From NCBI RefSeq assembly GCF_002937075.1, contig NZ_NHSJ01000034.1, positions 1-64,000 of the forward strand: a DNA stretch of 64,000 bases, written 5' to 3'. Shown here in pieces: positions 1 to 11,013 of this stretch. The stretch is from Rhodoblastus sphagnicola. GTDB lineage: Bacteria; Pseudomonadota; Alphaproteobacteria; Rhizobiales; Beijerinckiaceae. A program made the position numbers and the translations under genes. Within the stretch, counting starts at the first letter, position 1; the number at the start of each line of letters is the position of its first letter. The notes below the pieces were generated by a model. The model was not told where the DNA came from. It saw only the letters and a program-made list of their open reading frames with translations, and did not search any database.

Positions 1-3
1 GGT

Positions 4-125
4 GAGGGGCTGAGGGGCATTGGCTTCAACGTCATCCTGTAAGCATTGGCCCCGTCGTCTCGACGACGCAGAGGCCAATGCCCAGCCCCTCATCCCCCGC
101 CTTCTCCCCGTAAACGGGGAGAAGG
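4..125. repeat. Nested inverted repeats beside the VWA gene
   Basis: Two palindromes lie in tandem. The outer one has arms at 4-24 and 74-91 that pair as GAGGGGCTG and GGCATTGGC, with three extra bases in the left arm. The second is a perfect 12-bp hairpin at 100-111 and 114-125 (CCTTCTCCCCGT with an AA loop). The second type is common between genes in rhizobial genomes. It lies just downstream of the VWA gene and could act in transcript termination, although no T tract follows it. No gene is seen in 1-157. Confidence 0.6.
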
Positions 126-157
126 AGCCAGATCGCACCTTTCATCCAACGAGGCCA

Positions 158-1333
158 TCACCGCGTCAATTCCCGCATCGCCGCCTCAAGTCCTTCCAGC
201 GTCAGCGGATACATGCGATTTTCCATGAGGCGCTGGATCATGCCGATTGACTGCGTATAGGACCAGTGCGTTTCCGGCGTCGGATTGAGCCAGATGGCGT
301 GAGGCCAGCAGGTCAGCGCCCGCTTCAGCCAGACTCGTCCGGACTCCTCGTTGATGTGCTCGACCGAACCGCCCTCCATCTCGATCTCATAGGGACTCAT
401 GGCGGCGTCGCCGACGAAAATCAGCTTGTAGTCGTGCGGAAAGGTGTGGAGCAGATCCCAGGTGGACATGCGCTCGGCATGGCGGCGCTGGTTGTTTTTC
501 CACACGCCCTCGTACAAGCAATTATGGAAATAGAAGTGCTCCAGATGCTTGAATTCGCAGCGCGCGGCGGAAAACAACTGCTCGACCAGGGCGACGTGCC
601 AGTCCATCGAGCCGCCGATGTCGAGCAGCAGCAGCACCTTGACCGCATTGCGCCGCTCCGGCCGCAGTTTCAGGTCCAAAAAACCCTGGCGCGCGGTGGC
701 TGATATTGTGCCGTCGAGATCGAGTTCATCCGCCGCGCCGGTGCGCGCCAGTTTGCGCAGGCGGCGCAGGGCCACCTTCATGTTGCGCGGCCCCAGCTCC
801 TCGGCGCCGTCGAGGTCCTTGAACTCGCGCTTGTCCCACACTTTGACCGCGCGGAAATTGCGGTTGCCGTCCTGGCCGATGCGGATGCCCTCGGGGTGAT
901 AACCATAGGCGCCGAAGGGCGAGGTCCCGGCCGTGCCGATCCATTTGGAGCCGCCCTGGTGGCGCTCCTTTTGCTCTTCAAGGCGCTGCTTCAGCGCCTC
1001 CATCAACTTGTCCCAGCCGAGCGCCTCGATCTCCCGCTTCTCCTCCTCGGTGAGGAATTTTTCGGCGAGCTTGCGCAGCCAGTCCTCGGGAATGTCGGCT
1101 TGGGCCGCAACATCCTCACCCGGCTGCAAACCCTTGAACACCGTTCCAAAAACGCGGTCGAACTTGTCGAGATTGCGCTCGTCCTTCACCAGCGCGGCGC
1201 GGGCGAGGAAATAGAAATCCTCCACCGACTTTTGCGCGAGGTCGCGCGAAAGCGCGTCGCAAAGGGTGAGATATTCGCGCAGCGAAACCGGAACCTGGGC
1301 CTCGCGCAGGGCGGAGAAGAAGGAGATCAGCAT
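158..1333 (-). CDS. VWA domain protein, CoxE-like
   Basis: A 391-residue protein. The C-terminal half (about 230-391) is a von Willebrand A domain of the kind found in CoxE/YeaD-like proteins that work with MoxR AAA ATPases, probably as chaperones that insert metals or remodel complexes. The metal site appears as D-I-G-G-S at 238-242, so the first Ser of the usual DxSxS is Gly. The N-terminal half is helical and charged. The ATG at 1333 starts the conserved reading MLISFFSALREA; the frame stays open further upstream but that part is low-complexity Arg/Ser and overlaps the neighbouring gene. A MoxR gene is at 4026 on the other strand, with two outer-membrane genes in between. The family call is firm; the client is unknown. 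Confidence 0.85.
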   Translation of the reverse strand: MLISFFSALREAQVPVSLREYLTLCDALSRDLAQKSVEDFYFLARAALVKDERNLDKFDRVFGTVFKGLQPGEDVAAQADIPEDWLRKLAEKFLTEEEKREIEALGWDKLMEALKQRLEEQKERHQGGSKWIGTAGTSPFGAYGYHPEGIRIGQDGNRNFRAVKVWDKREFKDLDGAEELGPRNMKVALRRLRKLARTGAADELDLDGTISATARQGFLDLKLRPERRNAVKVLLLLDIGGSMDWHVALVEQLFSAARCEFKHLEHFYFHNCLYEGVWKNNQRRHAERMSTWDLLHTFPHDYKLIFVGDAAMSPYEIEMEGGSVEHINEESGRVWLKRALTCWPHAIWLNPTPETHWSYTQSIGMIQRLMENRMYPLTLEGLEAAMRELTR

Positions 1334-1415
1334 GATCAGAGTATGCGCCGGTTTCCGCCAAAAAAAAACCACCGACGACGCGAGCCATCGGCGGCTGAAA
1401 GGCGGCAGACGACGC

Positions 1416-2372
1416 TCAATATTTGGCGGCGACAGCCTTGGGCGTTTCCGGGTTCCACAGCGGGATGATCGTGCGCAGCACGCCGCGGGTTTCCTTCTGC
1501 GGCCACCAGGGCGCGCCGAGGACGTTGTTGTCGGAATGCGCGTAGAGGTCGGTCGCGACCGTGAGCTGGGTGATGACCGGACCGAAATTGTAGCCGACCA
1601 GGCCACCGAGCGCGAACTGTGTGCAGCCGCTGCACGCATAGGGGAAGTTGGCGCTGCGAAGCTCGCTGTAAGACCCGGAATTCATGGTCGAGCCATAGGC
1701 GACCACGCCGAGTTCCCACCTGCCGAGGCTCTTGGTCAGGCCGAGGTCATAGATGAAGAAGTCGGCGTTCTTCTTGGGCGGGGCGGCCAGAAGCGGGCTG
1801 GAGGTTCCGTTGTCGCCGACGATGCCGTATTTCAGGTTGGCCGTCGCGTTCCAGCCGTCGTGGCGCCAGGCGAGACCGAGCACCTGGTAGAAGGTCGTCT
1901 CGTTCAGGGGATCCTTCACGAAGAGGTTGCCGCCGGCATAGAGATTGGTTCCGGTGATGCCGATATAGGCGCCCGCGAGATAGCTCGCCGAGAAGCCATT
2001 GCCGAGGTTCCAGCGGAGCTGGCCCGCAAGCAGCGGATTGTATATGCCGCGTGCGTAAAGCGAGGATTTCGAATCGAGCGAGACTTCCGGCGCCGCGCCG
2101 AGGAAAGTGAGGCGACCGCCGAGAATGTTCCAGGGGGTGGACCAGACCAGGGCCGGAACGTTGTAGTCGAAAGCGCCTTCGCCCTTGGCGCTGCGCAGGG
2201 AGCCGACCGAGCCAATGTTGACGAAGTAGACACCCTCCGGAAGAGGCGACGCGAGGTCGAGGCCGGCGGTCTCGCCCGGCGGCGGCGTGGGACCGGCGAT
2301 ACTTGCGTGCGCAACGCCCGAGAACGTCAGGGCGCCCACCAGCGCCGCAGCGAATTTCGCATTAATTTTCAT
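1416..2372 (-). CDS. Outer membrane protein, MetA-pathway (SphA-like) family, copy 1
   Basis: A 318-residue protein with a clear signal peptide (MKINAKF, hydrophobic stretch, cleavage near ASIAG). The body is made of alternating strands rich in Gly, Asn and aromatics and ends in an aromatic residue (AAKY), as in beta-barrels of the 'MetA-pathway of phenol degradation' type, which are thought to be outer-membrane channels. The start at 2372 has a strong GGAGGG site nine bases upstream. It is a tandem paralogue of the gene at 2749-3624, sharing the opening PPGE.AGLDLASPLPEGVYF and the ending ETRGVLRT.IPLWNPE.PKAV.AKY. A CSGC pair near residue 245 is found only in this copy. The substrate is unknown. 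Confidence 0.75.
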   Translation of the reverse strand: MKINAKFAAALVGALTFSGVAHASIAGPTPPPGETAGLDLASPLPEGVYFVNIGSVGSLRSAKGEGAFDYNVPALVWSTPWNILGGRLTFLGAAPEVSLDSKSSLYARGIYNPLLAGQLRWNLGNGFSASYLAGAYIGITGTNLYAGGNLFVKDPLNETTFYQVLGLAWRHDGWNATANLKYGIVGDNGTSSPLLAAPPKKNADFFIYDLGLTKSLGRWELGVVAYGSTMNSGSYSELRSANFPYACSGCTQFALGGLVGYNFGPVITQLTVATDLYAHSDNNVLGAPWWPQKETRGVLRTIIPLWNPETPKAVAAKY

Positions 2373-2411
2373 AGCATTACCCTCCACAAGCTCTGTTCTT
2401 TTCAGTTGTTT

Positions 2412-2443
2412 CACCCAACGGGCTATTCTGCCTCTTGTGGGTG
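2412..2443. promoter_or_regulatory. Inverted repeat in leader of outer-membrane gene copy 1
   Basis: CACCCA (2412-2417) and TGGGTG (2438-2443) form an inverted repeat with a 20-base spacer, 40 bases upstream of the start at 2372. The second paralogue has a similarly placed inverted repeat with exactly the same spacer length but different arms, which is why this short one is recorded. It may be a leader stem-loop or an operator. Confidence 0.35.
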
Positions 2444-2655
2444 CGCCAACAGTAATGAGCATATTTATGGTAAGTCACACTCGATGACCAAAGAAGTGGC
2501 GCCGGCGCAACAGCGCGTCAAAACCGTCACGCCCGGAAGTTCGCTGTTGAATGCATCAACGATAATTCGGACTTGCAGACTGAATGGGCTGTAAACCAGC
2601 GCCAATTCTTCCTGATCCATGGAGTCGCGACGGCGTCACGGCGAGCCAAAGGTCT

Positions 2656-2695
2656 TGCGCTAAAATAAAACCGCCGGTGGAGACCACCGGCGGTT
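2656..2695 (-). terminator. Rho-independent terminator of outer-membrane gene copy 2
   Basis: A perfect 12-bp stem (AACCGCCGGTGG at 2669-2680, loop AGA, matching arm 2684-2695). Read on the minus strand the stem is followed by TTTTATTTTA. It lies 53 bases after the stop codon of the gene at 2749-3624 and separates it from the first copy, so the two paralogues are transcribed separately. Confidence 0.85.
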
Positions 2696-2748
2696 GAGCA
2701 GCCAGCCCGAAGGCTGACCGCATGAGACAAGTCTCAGGACTTCAAATC

Positions 2749-3624
2749 TCAATACTTGGCGACGACAGCCTTCGGGGCTTCCGGGTTCCACAGCGGAATG
2801 ACCGTGCGCAGAACGCCACGGGTTTCCTTCTGGACGTAATTGGTTTCAACAAGGTCGGTCGAAACGGTCAACTGGGTGATGACCGGGCCGAAGTTGTAAC
2901 CGACCAAGCCGCCGAGAGCGAACTGCGACTGCATGGCATAGCTCGCATACGGACGACCCACGTCGGTCGAGCCGTAGCCCACGATACCAACTTCCCACTT
3001 GCCTATGGTCTTGGTCAAACCGAGGTCATAGTTGAAGTAGTCAGGGTTAGCGACGTGGGAAGTGTCGTTATTGCCGACGATGCCGTACATCAGGTTGGCT
3101 GTCGCGTTCCAGCCGCCGCCATGCCAAGCGAGAGCAAGCTGCTGGTGGAAGGTGGTCTGGTTCAGCGGATCCGTAGCGAGCACAGCGCCGTTATTGTAAT
3201 AGGCATTGGTGCCGCCAATTCCGATATAGGCGCCCGCCAAGTAGCTGACCGAGAAGCCGTTGCCGAGGTTCCAGGCGATCTGGCCGGCGACGAAGGGGTT
3301 GTAAAGGCCCCGCTCGTAAATGCCGTTGTGGGCGGAAGCGGAGATCGTGGGAATGGCGCCGAGGAACTGGATGCGGCCGTCGAGGATGGTCCAGGGGGTC
3401 GACCAAGCGAGGATCGGCACGTCATAGTCAAAGGCGTTATCACCCTTGGAACCGCGCCAGGAACCGACGGAACCGATGTTGAGGAAATACACGCCTTCCG
3501 GCAGCGGCGAGGCGAGATCGAGGCCGGCGCGTTCGCCGGGGGGGGTGGTTGAGCTGGCGAGGGCTGCGCCCGAGAAGGTCATGGCGCCGAGCAACGCGCC
3601 GGCGAATTTAGCGGTGAGTTTCAT
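2749..3624 (-). CDS. Outer membrane protein, MetA-pathway (SphA-like) family, copy 2
   Basis: A 291-residue paralogue of the preceding gene with the same plan: signal peptide (MKLTAKFAGALLGAMTFSGAALA), then a Gly/aromatic-rich barrel ending in VVAKY. The start at 3624 has a GGGAGGGG ribosome site. The two copies share most of their landmark motifs (WNLGNGFS, SYLAGAYIGI, DYDLGLTK-type segments, VGYNFGPVITQLTV), consistent with a local duplication followed by divergence. It has its own promoter region and its own terminator at 2656-2695. It is probably an outer-membrane pore for small or aromatic molecules; no substrate can be inferred here. Confidence 0.75.
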   Translation of the reverse strand: MKLTAKFAGALLGAMTFSGAALASSTTPPGERAGLDLASPLPEGVYFLNIGSVGSWRGSKGDNAFDYDVPILAWSTPWTILDGRIQFLGAIPTISASAHNGIYERGLYNPFVAGQIAWNLGNGFSVSYLAGAYIGIGGTNAYYNNGAVLATDPLNQTTFHQQLALAWHGGGWNATANLMYGIVGNNDTSHVANPDYFNYDLGLTKTIGKWEVGIVGYGSTDVGRPYASYAMQSQFALGGLVGYNFGPVITQLTVSTDLVETNYVQKETRGVLRTVIPLWNPEAPKAVVAKY

Positions 3625-3672
3625 TTTGAATACCCCTCCCGAGGGCTTCAGTGACACAACGAATATTTTTCG

Positions 3673-3710
3673 CCCGGTCGCTTTGCGTGTGGCCGATTGG
3701 TGCGACCGGG
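3673..3710. promoter_or_regulatory. 9-bp inverted repeat upstream of outer-membrane gene copy 2
   Basis: CCCGGTCGC (3673-3681) and GCGACCGGG (3702-3710) are perfect arms with a 20-base spacer, 49 bases upstream of the start at 3624. The position and spacer match the weaker repeat ahead of copy 1. The rest of the 400-base gap between this gene and moxR (3625-4025) shows no gene; it must hold both divergent promoters. Confidence 0.45.
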
Positions 3711-4025
3711 GGCTTCCGAGAACTTCACTTTAATCCAGCACCCTTGATCAAAGAAGACGCCTAGGCTGTGATCGGGGCGGAATCGGGCCAATATGGGTCA
3801 TTCTGAGGCAATACGTTGTAGAAATGTCACAGAAACGTCGCCCTCCACCCCCAATTCCACATTGTCTTGCGCAAGTCTAGCGCGTCCTCTTCGCCTTAAG
3901 GCGGGGTCTTGTTAATAGTTTCATAACCTTTGCGATAGATTCGCGCGGCGGCGGATTCGCTCGGGCGCGCTTGCCGCGGTCCTGTCGCGGCGCCACAATC
4001 GGGCGAACTCACACCGGACCTCGCC

Positions 4026-4871
4026 ATGCGCTTCAAGGGATCTGACCGCTATATCGCCACACGCGACCTGCAAGTCGCGGTCAATGCCGCGCTCGCGCTC
4101 GAGCGACCGCTGCTGGTGAAGGGCGAACCCGGAACGGGCAAGACGGTGCTGGCGGAAGAGGTGGCGGCGGCGCTAGGCGCGCCTTTGCTCACCTGGCACA
4201 TAAAATCCACCACCAAGGCCCAACAGGGCCTCTATGAATATGATGCGGTGTCGCGCCTGCGCGATTCGCAACTGGGCGACCCCAGGGTCGGCGACATCGG
4301 CGCCTATATCAAGCGGGGCAAGCTCTGGGACGCCTTCGCCTCCGACGCGCACACGGTTCTGCTGATCGACGAGATCGACAAGGCGGACATCGAATTCCCC
4401 AACGACCTGCTGCTCGAACTCGACCGCATGGAGTTCCACGTTTACGAGACCGGCGAGACGGTGCGGGCCAAGCGCCGCCCGCTGGTGATCATCACCTCCA
4501 ACAATGAGAAGGAACTGCCCGACGCCTTCCTGCGCCGATGCTTCTTCCACTACATTAAATTTCCCGACCGGGAGACGATGGAAGCCATTGTATCAGCGCA
4601 TTTCCCCGATCTGAAGAACGGGCTTGTCGAAGAGGCGCTGCGGCTGTTCTTCCAGATGCGCGAGGTTCCCGGACTGAAGAAAAAGCCTTCGACCTCGGAG
4701 TTGCTGGACTGGCTGAAGTTGCTGCTGTCCGAGGATATTTCCCCGGAGCACTTGCGCGAGTCCGATCAGTCGAAGCTGATCCCGCCGCTGCACGGCGCCC
4801 TGCTCAAAAACGAGCAGGACGTGCATATGTTCGAGCGGTTGGCGTTCCTGCACCGACGGGAGAAACGGTAA
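4026..4871 (+). CDS. MoxR-family AAA ATPase
   Basis: A 281-residue AAA+ ATPase of the MoxR group. Walker A is GEPGTGKT (33-40), Walker B LLIDEID (112-118), and the sensor region ITSNNEKELPDAFLRRC follows. MoxR ATPases act with VWA proteins to mature or activate enzyme complexes, for example methanol and CO dehydrogenases. The likely partner is the VWA protein at 158-1333, which is transcribed away from this gene on the other side of two outer-membrane genes. No dehydrogenase is nearby, so the client remains open. Confidence 0.9.
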   Translation: MRFKGSDRYIATRDLQVAVNAALALERPLLVKGEPGTGKTVLAEEVAAALGAPLLTWHIKSTTKAQQGLYEYDAVSRLRDSQLGDPRVGDIGAYIKRGKLWDAFASDAHTVLLIDEIDKADIEFPNDLLLELDRMEFHVYETGETVRAKRRPLVIITSNNEKELPDAFLRRCFFHYIKFPDRETMEAIVSAHFPDLKNGLVEEALRLFFQMREVPGLKKKPSTSELLDWLKLLLSEDISPEHLRESDQSKLIPPLHGALLKNEQDVHMFERLAFLHRREKR

Positions 4872-5000
4872 AGATCACGGATCACGCATCCTCCGAGCCG
4901 TCATGGCCGGCCATCCACGCCGGCAAGGTGGGCGAGTCTCTGTTCAGAAAGCGGAAAGTGAGATCCAGTTTCGAACCGTTGAAGCAACGTCCCGGCGTGG

Positions 5001-5023
5001 ATGCCCGGGACAAGCCCGGGCAT
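5001..5023. repeat. Dispersed palindrome (type ATGCCCGGG-N5-CCCGGGCAT)
   Basis: A 9-bp inverted repeat with the five-base loop ACAAG, between moxR and alaS, followed by GACGAC. Related copies occur at 35626-35646 and 48644-48664 with TGGCCGGG arms and the same loop or its complement, and a broken partial copy lies at about 4900-4925. This is the familiar rhizobial intergenic palindrome and marks non-coding DNA. Confidence 0.8.
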
Positions 5024-5043
5024 GACGACTGAGACAGTGAGCT

Positions 5044-7698
<2,655 letters not shown>

Positions 7699-7889
7699 GG
7701 AATGCACTCGAGCCCTTTATGCCTTGCCACTTGCCCGAACGCCGCATCGGGCGGTGGCGTTCACGGAGGCAAGCGGTCCTATCTAATGGAGGGGCGCGGC
7801 CGAGTCGAGACCCGCGGGCTGCGCGGATCGGAGAGCGCGGAGTTTTCGGGCTCTTCACCAGCCCGCGCGGGCGAGGGCCCCGTCCCGCC

Positions 7890-7930
7890 AGCGCGAAAAA
7901 TAGAACCGGCGCGTGGGGGAACGCGCCGGT
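7890..7930 (-). terminator. Rho-independent terminator of recA
   Basis: A perfect 10-bp stem (ACCGGCGCGT at 7905-7914 with its complement at 7921-7930, six-base loop). On the minus strand it is followed by TCTATTTTT. It lies 22 bases beyond the recA stop codon and separates recA from alaS. Confidence 0.85.
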
Positions 7931-7952
7931 CAGAGGGACGAAGAGGTTTGTT

Positions 7953-9026
7953 TTATTCCTCGTCGTCGGCGGAGGGTTCGGCGATTTCCAGAATCTTGTC
8001 GGCGATCAGCCCGGCGTTTTCGCGGATGGTCTGCTCGATTCGCGCAGCCGCTTCGGGATTGGCCCGCAGGTACGCCTTGGCGTTTTCGCGGCCCTGGCCG
8101 AGGCGCTGGCTGTCATAAGAGAACCAGGCGCCGGATTTTTCCACCACACCGGCCTTCACGCCGAGATCCACCAGTTCGCCCACCTTGGAAACGCCTTCGC
8201 CATACATGATGTCGAATTCGACCTGTTTGAACGGCGGCGCCACCTTGTTCTTGACCACCTTGACGCGGGTCTGGTTGCCGGTGACCTCCTCGCGGTCCTT
8301 GATCGAGCCGATACGGCGGATTTCAAGACGCACGGAAGCGTAGAACTTCAGGGCGTTGCCGCCGGTGGTGGTCTCCGGCGATCCATACATCACGCCGATC
8401 TTCATGCGGATCTGGTTGATGAAAATCACCATGGTCCGGGACTTGGAGATCGAGGCCGTCAGCTTGCGCATGGCCTGGCTCATCAACCGGGCCTGAAGAC
8501 CGGGCTGGACATCGCCCATTTCGCCGTCGATTTCCGCGCGGGGCACCAAAGCCGCCACCGAATCGACCACCAGTACGTCAATGGCGCCGGAGCGTACCAG
8601 CGTGTCGGTGATTTCCAGCGCCTGCTCGCCGGTGTCGGGCTGAGAAATCAGCAGGTCGTCGAGTTGCACGCCGAGTTTTCGCGCATAGACCGGATCGAGC
8701 GCATGTTCGGCGTCGACGAAGGCGCAGACGCCGCCGCGCTTCTGCGCTTCCGCGATGGTGTGCAGCGCGAGCGTGGTCTTGCCGGAGGATTCCGGCCCGA
8801 AGATTTCAATGACGCGGCCGCGCGGCAAGCCGCCGACTCCGAGCGCGATGTCGAGGCCGAGCGACCCCGTGGAGATGGTTTCGATTTCCGCGACCGGTTG
8901 ATTCTTGCCGAGCCGCATGATCGAGCCTTTGCCGAAGGCGCGTTCGATTTGCGACAGAGCGGCGTCCAGGGCCTTGGTCTTGTCCACTGAGGTTCCTTCC
9001 ACGAGGCGAAGATTCGCTTGCGACAT
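7953..9026 (-). CDS. recA: Recombinase RecA
   Basis: A 357-residue RecA, the strand-exchange ATPase of homologous recombination and co-protease of LexA. Walker A is GPESSGKTT, followed by the canonical [18 protein letters not shown] context. Loop L2 ([19 protein letters not shown]) and the acidic C-terminus (EPSADDEE) are intact. The start at 9026 ([11 protein letters not shown]) matches relatives; an in-frame extension upstream crosses the SOS box and is rejected. Expression is expected to rise on DNA damage through the operator at 9109-9123. Confidence 0.98.
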   Translation of the reverse strand: MSQANLRLVEGTSVDKTKALDAALSQIERAFGKGSIMRLGKNQPVAEIETISTGSLGLDIALGVGGLPRGRVIEIFGPESSGKTTLALHTIAEAQKRGGVCAFVDAEHALDPVYARKLGVQLDDLLISQPDTGEQALEITDTLVRSGAIDVLVVDSVAALVPRAEIDGEMGDVQPGLQARLMSQAMRKLTASISKSRTMVIFINQIRMKIGVMYGSPETTTGGNALKFYASVRLEIRRIGSIKDREEVTGNQTRVKVVKNKVAPPFKQVEFDIMYGEGVSKVGELVDLGVKAGVVEKSGAWFSYDSQRLGQGRENAKAYLRANPEAAARIEQTIRENAGLIADKILEIAEPSADDEE

Positions 9027-9108
9027 CGGCCTGACCCTTTTGACATAGTTCACGCGGCGCGTGCAACCGCGCATGGCCGGAATGTACGTTGTTTGTTCCT
9101 GTTTGCAA

Positions 9109-9123
9109 GTTCTTTTTTTGTTC
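9109..9123. promoter_or_regulatory. LexA operator (SOS box) of recA
   Basis: GTTC-TTTTTTT-GTTC is an exact match to the alphaproteobacterial LexA site GTTC-N7-GTTC. It lies 83 bases upstream of the recA start. The spacer is a run of seven T. Confidence 0.85.
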
Positions 9124-9297
9124 GCGTCCGAGGTTGTGGAGACGCTCCCGCCAGTGTGCCGCGCGGACCTCTGGAATTCTTCGCCTGCCCCGCGCAAGCT
9201 TGGTGCGGAGTCTTTCATGGCGCGTCTGCGGGCGCTCAAGGTGGCGTGCGGCGGGGCCGCCGTGGCGATGACAAACCGGTAATTTGTAACCGCTTGC

Positions 9298-9354
9298 CCC
9301 CTCGGTGAAGCTCAACCCTTTGGAAAAATTGGCTTCACGCCTGCATCCGAGGGG
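9298..9354. other. Two-part stem-loop between recA promoter and opg gene
   Basis: CCCCTCGG (9298-9305) pairs with CCGAGGGG (9347-9354), and inside it GTGAAGC (9305-9311) pairs with GCTTCAC (9332-9338), giving a long hairpin with an asymmetric bulge. There is no T tract on either strand. It could be the 3' end of the opg transcript or a small structured RNA. Nothing else is recognisable in the recA-opg gap (9124-9441). Confidence 0.35.
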
Positions 9355-9441
9355 CTCAAGTCTCGCTAGGCGACATAAACTCCGGAACAAAATCCCGGCC
9401 GGCGCCAACACGAAACTCAAATCGCTAATCGGAAAGGCTTG

Positions 9442-11013
9442 CTACTCCACGATCCACGGGATCAGCGCCGTTTCCGTCAGCGCCCTGGGACCCGCGCGCA
9501 AAAAGGCGCGGATTTCCGCGGAGGAGCCGGGATCGGTCTGCACGTCCACCATCGCCCGAAAACCCTGGATATGCGGGTTCGGCGCGATGAATGTGCGCAG
9601 GATTTTTCCGCGAGACGCGCTGGCGGAAATCTCCACCTGTCCGGGATCGGTCAGGAAATAGCTGAGGTCGCCACCGTCAAAATCCAGGATGAAGCGCCGC
9701 GAGCCGACTCCAACCTGCTCCGGCGATCCCAGCGCCTTGGGCGCCGTCTTCCAGACATTGCGCAACCGGCCGTTCGGCGAGAGGTCGGGCGCTTCCAGCA
9801 GCGCGCGGATGCGATAGGAATAATAGAAGGGCTTGTTGGCCTCGGGCCGATTCTGCAAGGTCCAGTAGGCGACGATATTGTCCGCCGTCTCGTCCTTGGT
9901 CGCCAGCTCCAGCAGTTCGATTCGGCCCTCGCCCCAATCGCCGTGCGGTTCGACGAAATATGTCGGGCGGACCTCGTAGTTCAATTCGATGTCCTGGTAA
10001 TGCTCGAAATTGCGGTCGCGCTGGACGAGCCCAAACCCCTTGATCGACTTGTCTTCGAACGTGGACATACCGCCAATGCGCGGCGCGCGCAGCGGGCGCC
10101 AGATCCACTCGCCGAAGCCGGTGTGCATGAGCAGGCCATCGGAATCATGCAGTTCGGGCCGGTAATCGTCCAGAGGACGCGGGCTGTCCTCGCCGGTGAA
10201 GAACATGGAGGTCAAAGGCGCCAGCCCGAACTTGACGTCGGGGCGGCGCGGAATGATGGCAGCGGAAACCTCCATAACGCTTTCGGCGCCGGGATAAAGG
10301 TCGAAGCGATAGGCGCCCGTCACGGAGGCGCTGTCGAGCAACGCGTAGATGGTCGCGCGCTCCGCCGACGCGTCGGAGACGTCGATCCAGAATTCGCGGA
10401 ACAGGGGAAATTCCTCGTCGTCGCCGCCGGTGTTGACGGAAAGGCCTCGCGCGGACAGGCCATAGGACTGGCCCCGGCCGAGGAAGCGGAAATAGGTCGC
10501 GCCGAGGAACGAGACCAGTTCGTCATTGCCGCGCGCGGAATTGAGCGGGTAATGCAGGCGGAAGCCGGCGAAGCCGAGATTGACCGGAAGATTGTGGTCG
10601 AACTTGTTGCGGCCGTAGTCGAACAGGTTGGCGGAATAGGGCACGGGCGTGGCGATGCCGTCGCGGATGGTGTTGACCACCACCGGACGCGTGTAGATGA
10701 AGCCCGGATGGAACAATTGCAGCCGGAACGGCCCGGCGTTCAGCGGCGACTTTTCCGCCTTGAAGCGAATGTCGCGATAGGAGTCGAAGTCGAGCTTGCC
10801 CAGGGCGTCCGGCAATTTCGGCGGCATCGAATCGTAGGGCGCGGCCGCGAGCTCCTTTGCGCGCTTGAGCACGTCCTCGAAACTGAAGCGTGGCGGCTGT
10901 TGCGGCAGACCCTTCTCCTGAGGTCCTGGCTGGGCAAAGGCGGGCCGCGCCAGCGCCGCTGCCCCCGAAGCGGCCAGGGCGGTTATCATGGAGCGGCGGT
11001 CAAGGGAGGTCAT
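9442..11013 (-). CDS. Periplasmic glucan biosynthesis protein (OpgG/OpgD family)
   Basis: A 523-residue protein of the MdoG/OpgG family, which shapes the osmoregulated periplasmic glucan backbone. The N-terminus has a twin Arg (LDRRSMITALAASGAAALARPAFA), suggesting Tat export, which favours the OpgD type over the Sec-exported OpgG. Family landmarks are the early beta-sandwich around FSFEDVLKRAKELA, the PGFIYTRPVVV segment, GRGQSYGLSARGLSVNT, and a C-terminal Ig-like domain. No opgH glucosyltransferase is adjacent. The family call is firm; G against D is not settled. Confidence 0.85.
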   Translation of the reverse strand: MTSLDRRSMITALAASGAAALARPAFAQPGPQEKGLPQQPPRFSFEDVLKRAKELAAAPYDSMPPKLPDALGKLDFDSYRDIRFKAEKSPLNAGPFRLQLFHPGFIYTRPVVVNTIRDGIATPVPYSANLFDYGRNKFDHNLPVNLGFAGFRLHYPLNSARGNDELVSFLGATYFRFLGRGQSYGLSARGLSVNTGGDDEEFPLFREFWIDVSDASAERATIYALLDSASVTGAYRFDLYPGAESVMEVSAAIIPRRPDVKFGLAPLTSMFFTGEDSPRPLDDYRPELHDSDGLLMHTGFGEWIWRPLRAPRIGGMSTFEDKSIKGFGLVQRDRNFEHYQDIELNYEVRPTYFVEPHGDWGEGRIELLELATKDETADNIVAYWTLQNRPEANKPFYYSYRIRALLEAPDLSPNGRLRNVWKTAPKALGSPEQVGVGSRRFILDFDGGDLSYFLTDPGQVEISASASRGKILRTFIAPNPHIQGFRAMVDVQTDPGSSAEIRAFLRAGPRALTETALIPWIVE

